Part shown: one piece after another, positions 9,663-18,836 of the stretch
Numbering within the stretch: position 1 is the first letter of the stretch
Layout: each line of letters opens with the position of its first letter
Origin: an uncultured Erythrobacter sp.
Lineage (GTDB): Bacteria; Pseudomonadota; Alphaproteobacteria; Sphingomonadales; Sphingomonadaceae
DNA length: 64,000 nt
Assembly (NCBI GenBank): GCA_947500645.1
Contig: CANMSD010000001.1
Location: 558,001-622,000 of the forward strand
Reading direction: 5' to 3'
Notes under the pieces: generated by a model
The model's database searches: none
Seen by the model: only the letters and a program-made list of their open reading frames with translations
Told to the model about the DNA's origin: nothing
Program-made: the position numbers and the translations under genes

Positions 9663-10501
9663 GGAGTGTAGGGAGCAATCGTCGTTCGATGCAGCTCTCG
9701 CCGATGCCCTTCATATCCACCGGTTGCCCTGTGCAAGACGATACGATTGTCCCACATCACCAGCATGTCCGGCTCCCATTGTTGGCGATAGACGAACTCG
9801 TCGCGCGTCTGCCATTCGATCAGCTCCAGAACGAGTTGCATGGCGGTTGCTTCGCCCATCCCTTCGATACCCACCACATAGCTGGGGCTGCAAAACAACA
9901 CTTCCTCACCCGTCTCTGAATGCGGTTTGACAAGCGGATGGGTCTGAGTCTTTAGCGCGTCCTCGCTCGGACGGATCGCCATCGAACGCCCTTGATCGCT
10001 ATCGCCGTAGAGACCATCCGGAGAATAGCCGCGCGTTGCCGAGTGGATCGCGGTTAGCCTGCGCAGCTCGGCCTTACGCGCATCGGGCAGAGCGGCGAAT
10101 GCCGCCGCCTGATCGGCAAACAAAGTGTCTCCGCCAACCGGAGGGACCTCAACCGCCATCAGACACGTGCCAGACGGAGGTTCAGGCAGAAAGCTCCAGT
10201 CAGAATGCCAGCTCTCTGCAAATAGCGGAGAGGTTTCGTCCGCCTCGCGTAGGATTGCCGCGATATGCTTGTGGCCTTCAATCGGATCGAAGAAAGGGTC
10301 TTCGCCAAATCCACCCATGGCAATGGTGAAGCGTTCGAGCGCGTCGTCATCCATCGATTGGTTTGCGAACGCTAGCACGCGATGCTTCAGCCATGCAGCA
10401 CGAATTTCGGCAATCAAATCAGACGATAGCTCACCGCTCAGATCGACCCCGGTCACGCGCGCCCCGCACGCCTGACCAGAGGGTTCGATCATTAGGCTCA
10501 C
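9659..10501 (-). CDS. TauD/TfdA-family Fe(II)/2-oxoglutarate-dependent dioxygenase
   Basis: This protein of about 280 residues belongs to the taurine dioxygenase family. The iron ligands are visible: HSD in AESWHSDWSFLPEP, and the distal histidine in VLHRATGGYEGHRRELHR, which also supplies the 2-oxoglutarate-binding arginine. The family oxidises small sulfonates, phenoxy acids or related substrates; the substrate cannot be told from sequence. The start is either GTG 10501, whose GTGA overlaps the gyrA stop, or ATG 10492. Coupling to gyrA is probably positional rather than functional. Confidence 0.85.
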   Translation of the reverse strand: MSLMIEPSGQACGARVTGVDLSGELSSDLIAEIRAAWLKHRVLAFANQSMDDDALERFTIAMGGFGEDPFFDPIEGHKHIAAILREADETSPLFAESWHSDWSFLPEPPSGTCLMAVEVPPVGGDTLFADQAAAFAALPDARKAELRRLTAIHSATRGYSPDGLYGDSDQGRSMAIRPSEDALKTQTHPLVKPHSETGEEVLFCSPSYVVGIEGMGEATAMQLVLELIEWQTRDEFVYRQQWEPDMLVMWDNRIVLHRATGGYEGHRRELHRTTIAPYTP

Positions 10502-13293
10502 TCGGGCGGATCCTCGCCGATATCATCGTCCGTCTTGGGTGTGGTGTGCGGTTTGGTTTCATCGTCGCCGCCGCGCCGATCGACCATCTCTTCGGTCACC
10601 ATCTCTTCTGCGGCGTCCTCAGGCTCTTCGGTCTCGTCGATCTTCACCGCACTGACGATGGTCTCGCCCTTTCCGACATCGAACAGCCGTACACCGGCCG
10701 TATTCCGGCCCAGCACGCGCAGGCTTTCCAGCCCGATGCGGATGAGTTTAGCCTGATCGGTGACCAGCATCAGCTGCTCGCCCGTAGAGACGGGGAAGCT
10801 CGCTACAACCGGGCCATTGCGCTTGATATTGTCGATATTGGCGAGGCCCTGACCACCGCGGCCGATCCGGCGATATTCATACGCACTGGAGACCTTGCCA
10901 TAGCCATTGGCACAGACTGTTAGGATAAACTGCTGCTTCTCCTCCAGCTCTGCAAAGCGTTCTTCGGAAAGCTCCGGTGAGCCTTCCTTTTCCGCCTTCC
11001 ATGGCGCAAACTTGAGATATTGTTCGCGTTCTTCCGCCGTTGTGCCGGTCGCGCCAAGAATCGAAAGCGAAACGACTTCGTCGCCGTCTTTCAGATTCAT
11101 ACCGCGCACACCTGTTGAAGTGCGTGAAGTGAACTCGCGCACGTCGGTGCCGGCGAAGCGGATCGCCTTGCCCATGCGCGACGCAAGCAGCACATCGTCG
11201 GTCGCTTCAAGCAGCGCAACCCCGATCAGCTTGTCGTCGCTTTCCGGGTCGAACTTCATCGCGAATTTGCCATTCGACGGGATATTGGTGAACGCACCCA
11301 TCGAGTTACGTCGGACATTGCCCTTCGCCGTGGCGAATACGACCGAGAGTGCTTCCCAGCTGTCCTCATCCTCCGGCAGGGGCAGCACGGTTCGGATTGT
11401 CTCGCCATCATCGAGCGACGGCAGCAGATTCACAATCGGACGCCCGCGTGTGGTTGGGCCGCCTTCTGGCAGTTTCCAGACCTTGAGACGATAGACCTTG
11501 CCCGAGGTCGAGAAGAACAGCACCGGATTGTGCGTCGATGTGACGAACATTTCCGCAATTGCGTCCTCATCCTTGGTCGACATGCCAGCACGGCCTTTGC
11601 CGCCGCGATTTTGCGCACGGAACGTCGAGAGCGGAGTGCGCTTGATGTAACCATCGAGCGTAACCGTCACGACCATCTCGTCGCGTTCGATCAGGTCTTC
11701 GTCATCGAGGCCATCCCAGGCGGGTGCGATTTCTGAGAGACGCGGCGTCGCATAGGTCGCGCGCACTTCCTCCAGCTCTTCCCGCATGACGGCATAAAGC
11801 TTCACACGGTCGGCAAGGATAGCAAGGAAGCCTTCGATCTTATCGGCGAGCTCTTTCAGCTCATCGCCGATTTCATCACGGCCCAATGCGGTGAGGCGGT
11901 GCAAGCGCAGCTCCAGGATCGCGCGAACCTGCTTCTCAGACAGCGAGTAGGTTCCGCCTTCCTGATCCGCAGTTGGCTCGATCGCCTCAACCAGCTGGAT
12001 ATATTGCGCGATGTCGCCAATAGGCCATTCTTTTGCCAGCAATTTCTCGCGTGCAGCCGCCGGATTGGGTGCCCCGCGGATCATCGCGACAACCTCATCG
12101 AGGTTCGATACTGCAACCACCAGGCCAAGCAATAGGTGCGCGCGTTCACGCGCTTTGTTGAGCTCAAACTTGGTGCGGCGCGTGATCACTTCCTCGCGGA
12201 AGCTGATGAACGCCTGAATGATATCGCGCAGCGTGAGCGTTTCCGGCCGCCCGCCGCGGATCGCCAGCATATTCGCCGGGAAGCTGGATTGCGCAGGCGT
12301 GTAGCGCCACATCTGATTGAGCACGACCTCGGCGCTGGCATCACGCTTCAGATCGACGACAACCCGCACGCCTTCGCGTGAGCTTTCATCGCGAATATCG
12401 GAAATGCCCTCGATCCGCTTGTCTTTGGCGGCTTCGGCGATTTTCTCGACCAGACCGGACTTTCCGACCTGATAGGGAATGGAGGTCAGGACTATGCTCT
12501 CGCGGTCGCCGCGCTTGGTCTCGATCTCGTGCCGACACCGCATCAGGATCGATCCTCGACCGGTCGTGTACGCGGCTTTCGCGCCGCTTGCGCCAAGGAT
12601 CAGCGGAGCCGTCGGAAAATCAGGGCCCGGAACATATTCGATCAGCTCTTCGGTCGTGATCGTCGGATTGTCCATGAAGGCAAAACAGGCGTCGATCACT
12701 TCGCCAAGGTTATGCGGCGGTACATTGGTCGCCATGCCAACCGCGATCCCACCCGCGCCATTGACCAGCAGGTTGGGGAAGCGGGCAGGGAGTACCTGCG
12801 GTTCTTGCGTGGAACCGTCATAATTGTCAGCGAAATCGACGGTATCCTTGTCGAGATCGTCGAGCAGCATATTCGCGACGCGCGCCAGACGCGCTTCGGT
12901 GTACCGCATACTGGCCGGCGGGTCGGGGTCCATCGAACCGAAATTGCCCTGGCCATCGACCAAGGGCACACGCATCGACCAATCCTGCGTCATACGCGCC
13001 AATGCGTCGTAAATCGCGCTATCGCCGTGCGGGTGATAATTACCCATCACGTCGCCAACGATCTTCGCGCTCTTGCGGTACGGTCGCCCTGCGACAAAGC
13101 CGCCTTCCTGGCTGGCGTAGAGAATACGGCGGTGAACCGGTTTCAGCCCGTCGCGCACGTCTGGGAGAGCGCGGCTAACGATCACGCTCATCGCGTAATC
13201 GAGATAGCTCGTCTTCATCTCATCGACGATGTCGATGCGCTCGAATTCACCCATTGGAGCAGGAGGGGGCAGGGTTTCGCTATCGTCGCTCAA
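10498..13293 (-). CDS. gyrA: DNA gyrase subunit A
   Basis: This 931-residue protein is the breakage-reunion subunit of gyrase. The catalytic tyrosine lies in ASMRYTEARL (Tyr131, equivalent to E. coli Tyr122). The quinolone region is GNYHPHGDSAIYDALARMTQ with Ser92 and Asp96, the wild-type residues at E. coli 83 and 87, so no target-site quinolone resistance is seen. The GyrA box is QNRGGKG at the start of the C-terminal beta-pinwheel, confirming gyrase rather than ParC. The extended acidic tail after about residue 895 is typical of sphingomonad GyrA. Confidence 0.98.
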   Translation of the reverse strand: MSDDSETLPPPAPMGEFERIDIVDEMKTSYLDYAMSVIVSRALPDVRDGLKPVHRRILYASQEGGFVAGRPYRKSAKIVGDVMGNYHPHGDSAIYDALARMTQDWSMRVPLVDGQGNFGSMDPDPPASMRYTEARLARVANMLLDDLDKDTVDFADNYDGSTQEPQVLPARFPNLLVNGAGGIAVGMATNVPPHNLGEVIDACFAFMDNPTITTEELIEYVPGPDFPTAPLILGASGAKAAYTTGRGSILMRCRHEIETKRGDRESIVLTSIPYQVGKSGLVEKIAEAAKDKRIEGISDIRDESSREGVRVVVDLKRDASAEVVLNQMWRYTPAQSSFPANMLAIRGGRPETLTLRDIIQAFISFREEVITRRTKFELNKARERAHLLLGLVVAVSNLDEVVAMIRGAPNPAAAREKLLAKEWPIGDIAQYIQLVEAIEPTADQEGGTYSLSEKQVRAILELRLHRLTALGRDEIGDELKELADKIEGFLAILADRVKLYAVMREELEEVRATYATPRLSEIAPAWDGLDDEDLIERDEMVVTVTLDGYIKRTPLSTFRAQNRGGKGRAGMSTKDEDAIAEMFVTSTHNPVLFFSTSGKVYRLKVWKLPEGGPTTRGRPIVNLLPSLDDGETIRTVLPLPEDEDSWEALSVVFATAKGNVRRNSMGAFTNIPSNGKFAMKFDPESDDKLIGVALLEATDDVLLASRMGKAIRFAGTDVREFTSRTSTGVRGMNLKDGDEVVSLSILGATGTTAEEREQYLKFAPWKAEKEGSPELSEERFAELEEKQQFILTVCANGYGKVSSAYEYRRIGRGGQGLANIDNIKRNGPVVASFPVSTGEQLMLVTDQAKLIRIGLESLRVLGRNTAGVRLFDVGKGETIVSAVKIDETEEPEDAAEEMVTEEMVDRRGGDDETKPHTTPKTDDDIGEDPPE

Positions 13294-13599
13294 AATTCAG
13301 CCGTTTCTGTGCTTGTTTCGCCAGTGCGTAGTTGAACCTGCAATCTAGGCCCATCCGGGCGCTTTCGCCACTTGAGGGAGCCAACAAACGGGTCCAAACC
13401 CCGCTTTTTCCACACTTGGCGGCACGTTGCCCCAAAACGCCGCATTTCAGCGCAGTCAGGCAACCGTTCAAAGGCCATTCAGCCCGGTTCAGCTAACCAG
13501 AATTGCAAATCTGACCGGCTGCGTTCATTGCTGCCACAGAGATGAATCACCAGCGCGATAAAACGCGCCACATCCAAATTGTTTCAGGAGAACACTTAC
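13294..13599. promoter_or_regulatory. divergent intergenic region between gyrA and a secreted protein gene
   Basis: The 306-bp spacer contains no convincing gene. Both flanking genes start from it, so it must carry two promoters, but no consensus pair stands out. A small GCGCG-ATAAAA-CGCGC hairpin lies in the leader of the rightward gene (about 13554-13570). The ribosome binding site CAGGAG lies at about 13586-13591. Confidence 0.45.
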
Positions 13600-14970
13600 A
13601 TGCGGATTTTTACTATGGGTCGCGCCCGTAAGAAGACCGGCTCGCACCTCGCGATGGCAATCGCTCTGGCGACCGGTACGGCAGTTGTTGGCACGGTCGG
13701 CTTTGCCGATACAGCACACGCGCAAAAGAAAAAGAAGAAAGACAAGAAGGAAAAGGCTGAATACTCAGAAGCATTCGTCGCCGCGTATCAACCGCTAAAC
13801 GATCAGGTTAATGCCGAAGGGGCTGACGTCGCCGCACTCAAGCCGCAGCTGACCGCTTTGATTCCGCTTGCAACCTCCAATGATGAAAAGAATGCGGCGG
13901 GCGGCCTGGTCTACAATGCCGGTGCCAAGACAAGCGACCGCGCCTTGCAATTGCAAGGCATGGAGATGATGCTGGAGAGCGGTAAGACCCCGATTGAGAA
14001 TGTCGGTCGCTTCAACTTCATCGCCTATCAGCTCGCGAACGCGCAGAATGATTTTGCGAAAGCGCGCAACTACCTGCAAATGGCCATCAATTCGAACTTC
14101 AGTAGCGAGAATGTCACTGTCTCTGATCTTCGCGTTGCGATGGCGGAAAGCTATTTCTCGGAAGAGAACTATCGTGAGGGTCTGCGCTATCTCAACGGAG
14201 CGATTGCCGACCAAAAGCGCTCTGGCCAACAGGTCGATGAGCAATGGTATCGCCGCGGCCTAACGGTCGCCTACAACAATGAAATTGTGCCGGAAGTCTA
14301 TGATTTCACAACTGGCTGGGTTGCTGACTATCCTTCCGAGGGTAATTGGCGCGACGCGATCAACCTCGCACGCAACCTGGGCGAGTATGAAGGCCCGCTG
14401 ATGCTCGACCTTATGCGCCTGGGCCACAAGCTTGGGACTTTCCGCGATAAGAACGACTACATCGAATATATCGAAGCGGCTGATGCACGCCGGTTGCCGA
14501 AAGAAGTCTACGATGTGATCCAGGAAGCCTATGGCAATGGCACAGTAACTCGCGACGATATCTATGTTGCGGATTCGCTTGAGATTGCTGAAGGCCGCGT
14601 GGCATCGGACCGTGCAGACTTGCCGGAACTGGAAAGCGACGCACGCGCGGCTGGCGCTGACTTGCGCACCGTGATGATCGCAGGCGACGTTTTCCTCAGC
14701 TATCGCGATTATACGAAGGCCACTGAGTTCTATCAGAAAGCGCTCGGCATGCCGGGTGTCGACATGGCCGAAGCGCAAACTCGCCTGGGCATTGCTCAGG
14801 TCGGTATGGGCCAATACGGTGAAGCGAAAGCGACCTTTGAGAAGGTCGATGGTGCGCGCAAACCAATCGCGATGCTTTGGGCCACTTATGTCGAGCAAGA
14901 GGGCGGTACTGCTGCTCCAGCAGTTGCCGCTCCGGTGAGCGAAACACCTGTTGAAACCGCTGGCGGCTAA
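13600..14970 (+). CDS. secreted TPR-like helical-repeat protein of unknown function
   Basis: The 456-residue product has a long signal peptide (hydrophobic stretch about residues 17-36, likely cleavage after AHA at 39-41), then a remarkable lysine cluster KKKKKDKKEK. The mature part is made of alpha-helical hairpins of TPR/SEL1-like character, for example YLQMAINSNF, VAMAESYFSEENYREGLRYL and TKATEFYQKALGM, with an Ala/Pro-rich tail. It probably works in the periplasm or at the outer membrane. Start ATG 13600 follows CAGGAG. A strong terminator follows, so the gene is monocistronic. I cannot name a function. Confidence 0.75.
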   Translation: MRIFTMGRARKKTGSHLAMAIALATGTAVVGTVGFADTAHAQKKKKKDKKEKAEYSEAFVAAYQPLNDQVNAEGADVAALKPQLTALIPLATSNDEKNAAGGLVYNAGAKTSDRALQLQGMEMMLESGKTPIENVGRFNFIAYQLANAQNDFAKARNYLQMAINSNFSSENVTVSDLRVAMAESYFSEENYREGLRYLNGAIADQKRSGQQVDEQWYRRGLTVAYNNEIVPEVYDFTTGWVADYPSEGNWRDAINLARNLGEYEGPLMLDLMRLGHKLGTFRDKNDYIEYIEAADARRLPKEVYDVIQEAYGNGTVTRDDIYVADSLEIAEGRVASDRADLPELESDARAAGADLRTVMIAGDVFLSYRDYTKATEFYQKALGMPGVDMAEAQTRLGIAQVGMGQYGEAKATFEKVDGARKPIAMLWATYVEQEGGTAAPAVAAPVSETPVETAGG

Positions 14971-14994
14971 GGCCAGATCGCCTCACGAATGAAG

Positions 14995-15026
14995 AGGGCG
15001 CCCGGAGCAATCCTGGCGCCCTTTTT
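14995..15026 (+). terminator. intrinsic terminator after the secreted repeat protein
   Basis: An 8-bp stem AGGGCGCC (14995-15002) with GGCGCCCT (15015-15022) has a 12-nt loop and is followed by a TTTTT run (15022-15026). It lies 25 bases after the stop of the rightward gene. Confidence 0.9.
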
Positions 15027-15048
15027 CGTGCCCGTTTCAAGAAACTGA

Positions 15049-15777
15049 CTAGCGCAGGCGCTTTACGTAAATCTGGTTGTCTCCGCGTCGCTCGACTTTG
15101 AAGTTCTCAAGCGAATCAAACAGGTCGTTCAGGCTCTTAAAGCCATAGTTACGCACGTCGAAGCTCGATCGGTTGCCGGCGATTTGTCCAAGCTGCGACA
15201 GACGCGTGAAGCCCTTTTCATCACGCTTAGCTTCCGAATATGCGGCGGTAATTAGCTCCATCAGGTCTTCATCGACTGCGCCGCCACTTTCTTTATGCGC
15301 GGATTTTCGTTCACCGGGCCGATCGGCTGCATAGTTTTCGATCAATTTCTGGATATCGATAAAGCGCGTGCAGACCGACTTGAACGCTTCGGGAGTCTTC
15401 CTCTCGCCAAAGCCGTAGACGAGAATACCGTCCTGGCGCAGGCGCGTGACCAGTGGGGTAAAGTCGCTATCGGAGGTCATAATACCAAAGCCATCGACTT
15501 TGCCTTGATAAAGGAGATCGATCGCATCGATCGTCATCGCCATATCGGTCGCATTCTTGCCCTTCGACACGTCGAATTGCTGTTGTGGGCGAATGCCGAA
15601 TTTGTTGGTAATCTTATCCCAGCGGGCCAGATTGTCCTTGGCAAAGTTGCCATAGGCGCGGCGGATGTTGACCTGGCCTAGCTCGGCCATGACGGTCAAA
15701 ACGGGATCTATTCCCTGTGGAGTGGTGTTGTCTGCATCAATCAGCAGAGCGATGTTCTTTAGTTCTAAATCTGACAT
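15049..15777 (-). CDS. NYN-domain (LabA/DUF88-like) protein with C-terminal OST-HTH/LOTUS-like domain
   Basis: This 242-residue protein begins with NIALLIDADNT (residues 8-18), and KNATDMAMTIDAIDLLY plus IMTSDSDFTPLV provide the other acidic residues of a PIN-like NYN nuclease fold. Residues about 168-242 (ELITAAYSEAKRDEKGFTRL onward, ending in YVKRLR) fit an OST-HTH/LOTUS RNA-binding domain. The combination suggests an RNA-binding ribonuclease of uncertain substrate. It is separate from its neighbours. Confidence 0.85.
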   Translation of the reverse strand: MSDLELKNIALLIDADNTTPQGIDPVLTVMAELGQVNIRRAYGNFAKDNLARWDKITNKFGIRPQQQFDVSKGKNATDMAMTIDAIDLLYQGKVDGFGIMTSDSDFTPLVTRLRQDGILVYGFGERKTPEAFKSVCTRFIDIQKLIENYAADRPGERKSAHKESGGAVDEDLMELITAAYSEAKRDEKGFTRLSQLGQIAGNRSSFDVRNYGFKSLNDLFDSLENFKVERRGDNQIYVKRLR

Positions 15778-15817
15778 GGCGCCTTAAATGGCGATGCAGG
15801 GCAGGGCGCACAAGCGC

Positions 15818-16459
15818 TTATTCCGCTGGCAGGAATGCGCCGGTTTGCTCGTCGAGCACCTGAAGTACGCCTTCCGAGATCGCAAAGAAGGCACCGCGCA
15901 GCTTGAGAACGCCGCTTTGTTCTTTCTCGCGCACCCACGGAAATGTCCGTAGGTTATCGAGGCTGAGCTTAACCGCCGCGAGCTCCATCGCCCGTTCGGC
16001 TTCGCGCCCGCTCGTGCCATGCTCTTCGGCAACCGGACCGCGAACCGCATCGAGCAGTTTGATCCAGTCAGCGATAAAGCCGCCATCGCCCGGCTCTTGC
16101 TCCTGAAAATCACGCGTAAGCGCCGCTTTGCAGCCGCCACACATCCCGTGGCCCATGACGACGATCTGCTTCACTTCGAGCATCTGAACCGCAAATTCGA
16201 CCGCTGCGGAAACGCCGTGAAGGCCCGGCGTGGTTTCGAACGGTGGAACCAGCGCAGCGACATTGCGGACAACGAAGATATCACCGGGATCAACGTCGAA
16301 GATTTGCGCTGGGTCGACCCGGCTGTCGCTGCAGCCGATGATCATCAGCTTGGGATGCTGCCCATCAGCGACCAGTTCATCGAAACGCGCTCGTTTTGCT
16401 GGGTAGACGTCTTTGCGAAAGCGCTCGTAACCGCGCAGCAGTTCAGCAAATTCAGGCAT
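15818..16459 (-). CDS. can: beta-class carbonic anhydrase
   Basis: This 213-residue enzyme interconverts CO2 and bicarbonate. The zinc site is complete: CSDSR (Cys43, Asp45, Arg47) and HGMCGGC (His104, Cys107). It lacks a signal peptide, so it acts in the cytoplasm. Its ATG shares one base with the stop of the PII-like gene (TAATG), making it the last gene of a coupled operon with a bicarbonate transporter. The likely role is to equilibrate imported bicarbonate with CO2 for carboxylases. Confidence 0.95.
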   Translation of the reverse strand: MPEFAELLRGYERFRKDVYPAKRARFDELVADGQHPKLMIIGCSDSRVDPAQIFDVDPGDIFVVRNVAALVPPFETTPGLHGVSAAVEFAVQMLEVKQIVVMGHGMCGGCKAALTRDFQEQEPGDGGFIADWIKLLDAVRGPVAEEHGTSGREAERAMELAAVKLSLDNLRTFPWVREKEQSGVLKLRGAFFAISEGVLQVLDEQTGAFLPAE

Positions 16460-16767
16460 TAGAAGCGCTCGCCTCGTATCACTTCAACATCCCACATGCT
16501 CAGGATGAAGCCGTACTTTGTGAGAACAGGTGCAAGTGCTTCAGCCAGAACCTGTGCCTTGTCTTCCGGCGCAATGGTCAACACGAAGACCTTATCCGTC
16601 CCCATAACGCGCTCTTCACGCCAGCGTCCATCGCGTCCCTTGCCCGAATTGACCGGAACGACCGTCCAACCAGTGATGCCCGCCTCGTCGACCGCATCGG
16701 TGACACGGCTGAGAAGGGCCGTGTCTGTAAGAATTTCGATCCGCTTGCGAATGACAGTTTCGATCAT
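16459..16767 (-). CDS. PII-like regulator of the bicarbonate transporter (SbtB-like)
   Basis: The 102-residue product has the ferredoxin-like PII fold, with EILTDTALLSRVTDAVDEAG then TGWTVVPVNSGKGRDGRW leading into a T-loop-like segment. Spacing and the GKG motif match SbtB-type proteins that bind adenine nucleotides and gate SbtA in cyanobacteria. It lacks the uridylylated Tyr51 context of GlnB. It is coupled on both sides: ATGA with sbtA upstream and TAATG with carbonic anhydrase downstream. Function is inferred from fold and context. Confidence 0.75.
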   Translation of the reverse strand: MIETVIRKRIEILTDTALLSRVTDAVDEAGITGWTVVPVNSGKGRDGRWREERVMGTDKVFVLTIAPEDKAQVLAEALAPVLTKYGFILSMWDVEVIRGERF

Positions 16768-17756
16768 GGCGCAATTCCTTCACCGCCAGGCATGCCCGTC
16801 AACGCACTCGCCAGCATGCTGATCAGGCCGATATTGATAAGGATATTGAACGGGAATGTGATGGAAAGCGACATGGTGAGGTAAATCCCGGGGTCAGCCT
16901 CCGGCAGGGCGAGCCGCATGGCTGCTGGAACAGCGATGTAGCTGGCGCTGGCACAGAGCACGCCGAGTGCCGCCGCAGAGCCGACATCGAGCCCGCACGC
17001 TGCCGCAGCCGCCGTGCCAATCGCTCCGTTCACAAGCGGCAGTCCAATCGCGATTAGCACGAGCCTGAACGTGATGGCGCGCGCATCCATGATCCGGCGT
17101 GCCGCGATCAGACCCATATCGAGCAGGAACAGGCACAACACGCCTTTAAAGCCCGCCTCGAAGAACGGGGTAACTTCGCTGAAACCCTCCTCGCCAGCGA
17201 TGATCCCGATCGCAAATGCGCCGAGGAGCAGCACGACCGAGGCGTTGAAGAACACCTCATGCAGCAATTCGCCGGTTTTCTGTCCGTCTTTCGATCCCAT
17301 TCCGCGAGCGAGCAAGAGACCGGTTAGGATCGCAGGTGTTTCCATCGCCGCCATCACCGCGACCATGTAACCGCCGGGCGGCTTACCTTGAGCTTCCAAT
17401 ATCTCGACCGCCGTCACAAAGGTAACCACGCTGACTGAGCCGTAGTGAGCAGCGACAGCCCCCGCATTGATCCGCTCCAGCTTCCCGAAGCCCTTGAGCA
17501 CGGCATAGGCGAGGAACGGCATCAGGAAGCTCGCGGCAATACCTAAAGCGAGCGCGATCAGCACCGTCGAATCCACACCAGACTTGGAGACGGCCACACC
17601 GCCTTTCAGGCCGATCGCAGCCATCAGGTAGAGCGACATCCCTTTAGCAATCGCTTCAGGTATCGCGAGATCGGAGCGTGCAAATGCTGCAAGCAAGCCA
17701 AGCACGAAGAACAGTACGACAGGCGACGTGAACGTCTGAAGTGTGGCGGCATCCAT
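16764..17756 (-). CDS. sbtA: SbtA-type sodium-dependent bicarbonate transporter
   Basis: This 330-residue protein has about ten membrane helices and matches the SbtA/DUF897 family: SLYLMAAIGLKGGVAVSKSG, AAHYGSVSVVTFVTA, AAMETPAILTGLLL and LCASASYIAVPAAMRLALPE are characteristic segments. SbtA imports bicarbonate with sodium. A PII-like gene and a carbonic anhydrase gene follow directly and are translationally coupled. The set resembles the cyanobacterial high-affinity carbon uptake system, but no RuBisCO or carboxysome gene is in the window. Confidence 0.9.
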   Translation of the reverse strand: MDAATLQTFTSPVVLFFVLGLLAAFARSDLAIPEAIAKGMSLYLMAAIGLKGGVAVSKSGVDSTVLIALALGIAASFLMPFLAYAVLKGFGKLERINAGAVAAHYGSVSVVTFVTAVEILEAQGKPPGGYMVAVMAAMETPAILTGLLLARGMGSKDGQKTGELLHEVFFNASVVLLLGAFAIGIIAGEEGFSEVTPFFEAGFKGVLCLFLLDMGLIAARRIMDARAITFRLVLIAIGLPLVNGAIGTAAAAACGLDVGSAAALGVLCASASYIAVPAAMRLALPEADPGIYLTMSLSITFPFNILINIGLISMLASALTGMPGGEGIAP

Positions 17757-17867
17757 AGCCTTGGCGGGTAGCTTAGCCTTGCATAGCCTGCAAGCCAGAG
17801 AGGCCCGCTCTTACCCAGCAATTCCGGCCCATTGCGTAGCCCAGCGGCATTGCCTAAATGGCTTGCC

Positions 17868-18836
17868 ATGAACGACCTCGCCAACTCGCCCGGAAAAACT
17901 CCCGAGCAGCGCCCGCCGCGCCAACGCAAACCGGATTGGATCCGTGTGCGCGCTCCCGTAAGCGAGGGCTACCAAGAAACGCGCCGGATGATGCGCGAGC
18001 TCAATCTCAACACCGTGTGCGAAGAGGCGGCTTGCCCCAATATCGGCGAGTGCTGGAGCAAGAAACACGCGACTGTTATGATCTTGGGCGATGTCTGCAC
18101 CCGGGCCTGCGCATTCTGCAATGTGAAGACCGGCATGCCGCGCGCTGTCGATCCGATGGAGCCGGAGCACACCGCGATTGCCGCGGCCAAGATGGGTCTT
18201 GAACACATCGTCATAACCAGCGTTGACCGGGACGATTTGCCAGATGGCGGGGCGGGGCAGTTCGTGAAGGTGATCGAGGCTCTGCGCCGCAGCACACCGG
18301 ACACGACAATCGAGATTCTTACCCCCGATTTCCGCGGCAAGATGCGCGCAGCCGTGGAAGCGATTTGTGAAGCCGGTCCAGATGTTTACAACCACAATCT
18401 CGAGACTGTGCCGCGGCTCTATCCTACGATCCGCCCGGGAGCGCGCTATTACGCCTCGCTGCGTCTACTAGAGGAAGTGAAGAGCCACGATCCCATGATT
18501 TTCACGAAGTCAGGCATCATGCTCGGCCTCGGCGAGGAGCGCCTCGAAGTGCATCAGGTGATGGACGATATGCGCAGCGCCGATATCGATTTCATCACGA
18601 TGGGCCAATATCTCCAGCCAACGCCAAAACATGCTGCGGTCGAGGACTTCGTGACGCCCAAGGCATTCAACGCCTATGGCTCGATCGCCCGGGCAAAGGG
18701 CTTCCTGCAGGTTGCCTCCACCCCGTTGACGCGCTCAAGCTATCATGCGGGCGAAGACTTTGCGCAGATGAAGGCGGCGAGGGCCGAAAAATTCGCCAAG
18801 CAAACGGCGAGAAAAGCGGATCAGCTCAAAATCTGA
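17868..18836 (+). CDS. lipA: lipoyl synthase
   Basis: This 322-residue radical SAM enzyme inserts two sulfurs into octanoyl-lysine to make lipoyl groups. Both clusters are visible: the auxiliary site Cys51-Cys56-Cys62 ([12 protein letters not shown]) and the radical SAM site CTRACAFC (Cys77, 81, 84). The RSSYHAG motif closes the C-terminus. It fits the pyruvate dehydrogenase lipoyl domains encoded elsewhere in the window. Start ATG 17868 is preferred; an in-frame start at 17832 exists. Its stop overlaps the next start (TGATG). Confidence 0.97.
   Translation: MNDLANSPGKTPEQRPPRQRKPDWIRVRAPVSEGYQETRRMMRELNLNTVCEEAACPNIGECWSKKHATVMILGDVCTRACAFCNVKTGMPRAVDPMEPEHTAIAAAKMGLEHIVITSVDRDDLPDGGAGQFVKVIEALRRSTPDTTIEILTPDFRGKMRAAVEAICEAGPDVYNHNLETVPRLYPTIRPGARYYASLRLLEEVKSHDPMIFTKSGIMLGLGEERLEVHQVMDDMRSADIDFITMGQYLQPTPKHAAVEDFVTPKAFNAYGSIARAKGFLQVASTPLTRSSYHAGEDFAQMKAARAEKFAKQTARKADQLKI

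Noticed and set aside
10498-13293. Quinolone resistance in gyrA
   Set aside because: The relevant residues are Ser92 and Asp96, the sensitive wild-type pair.
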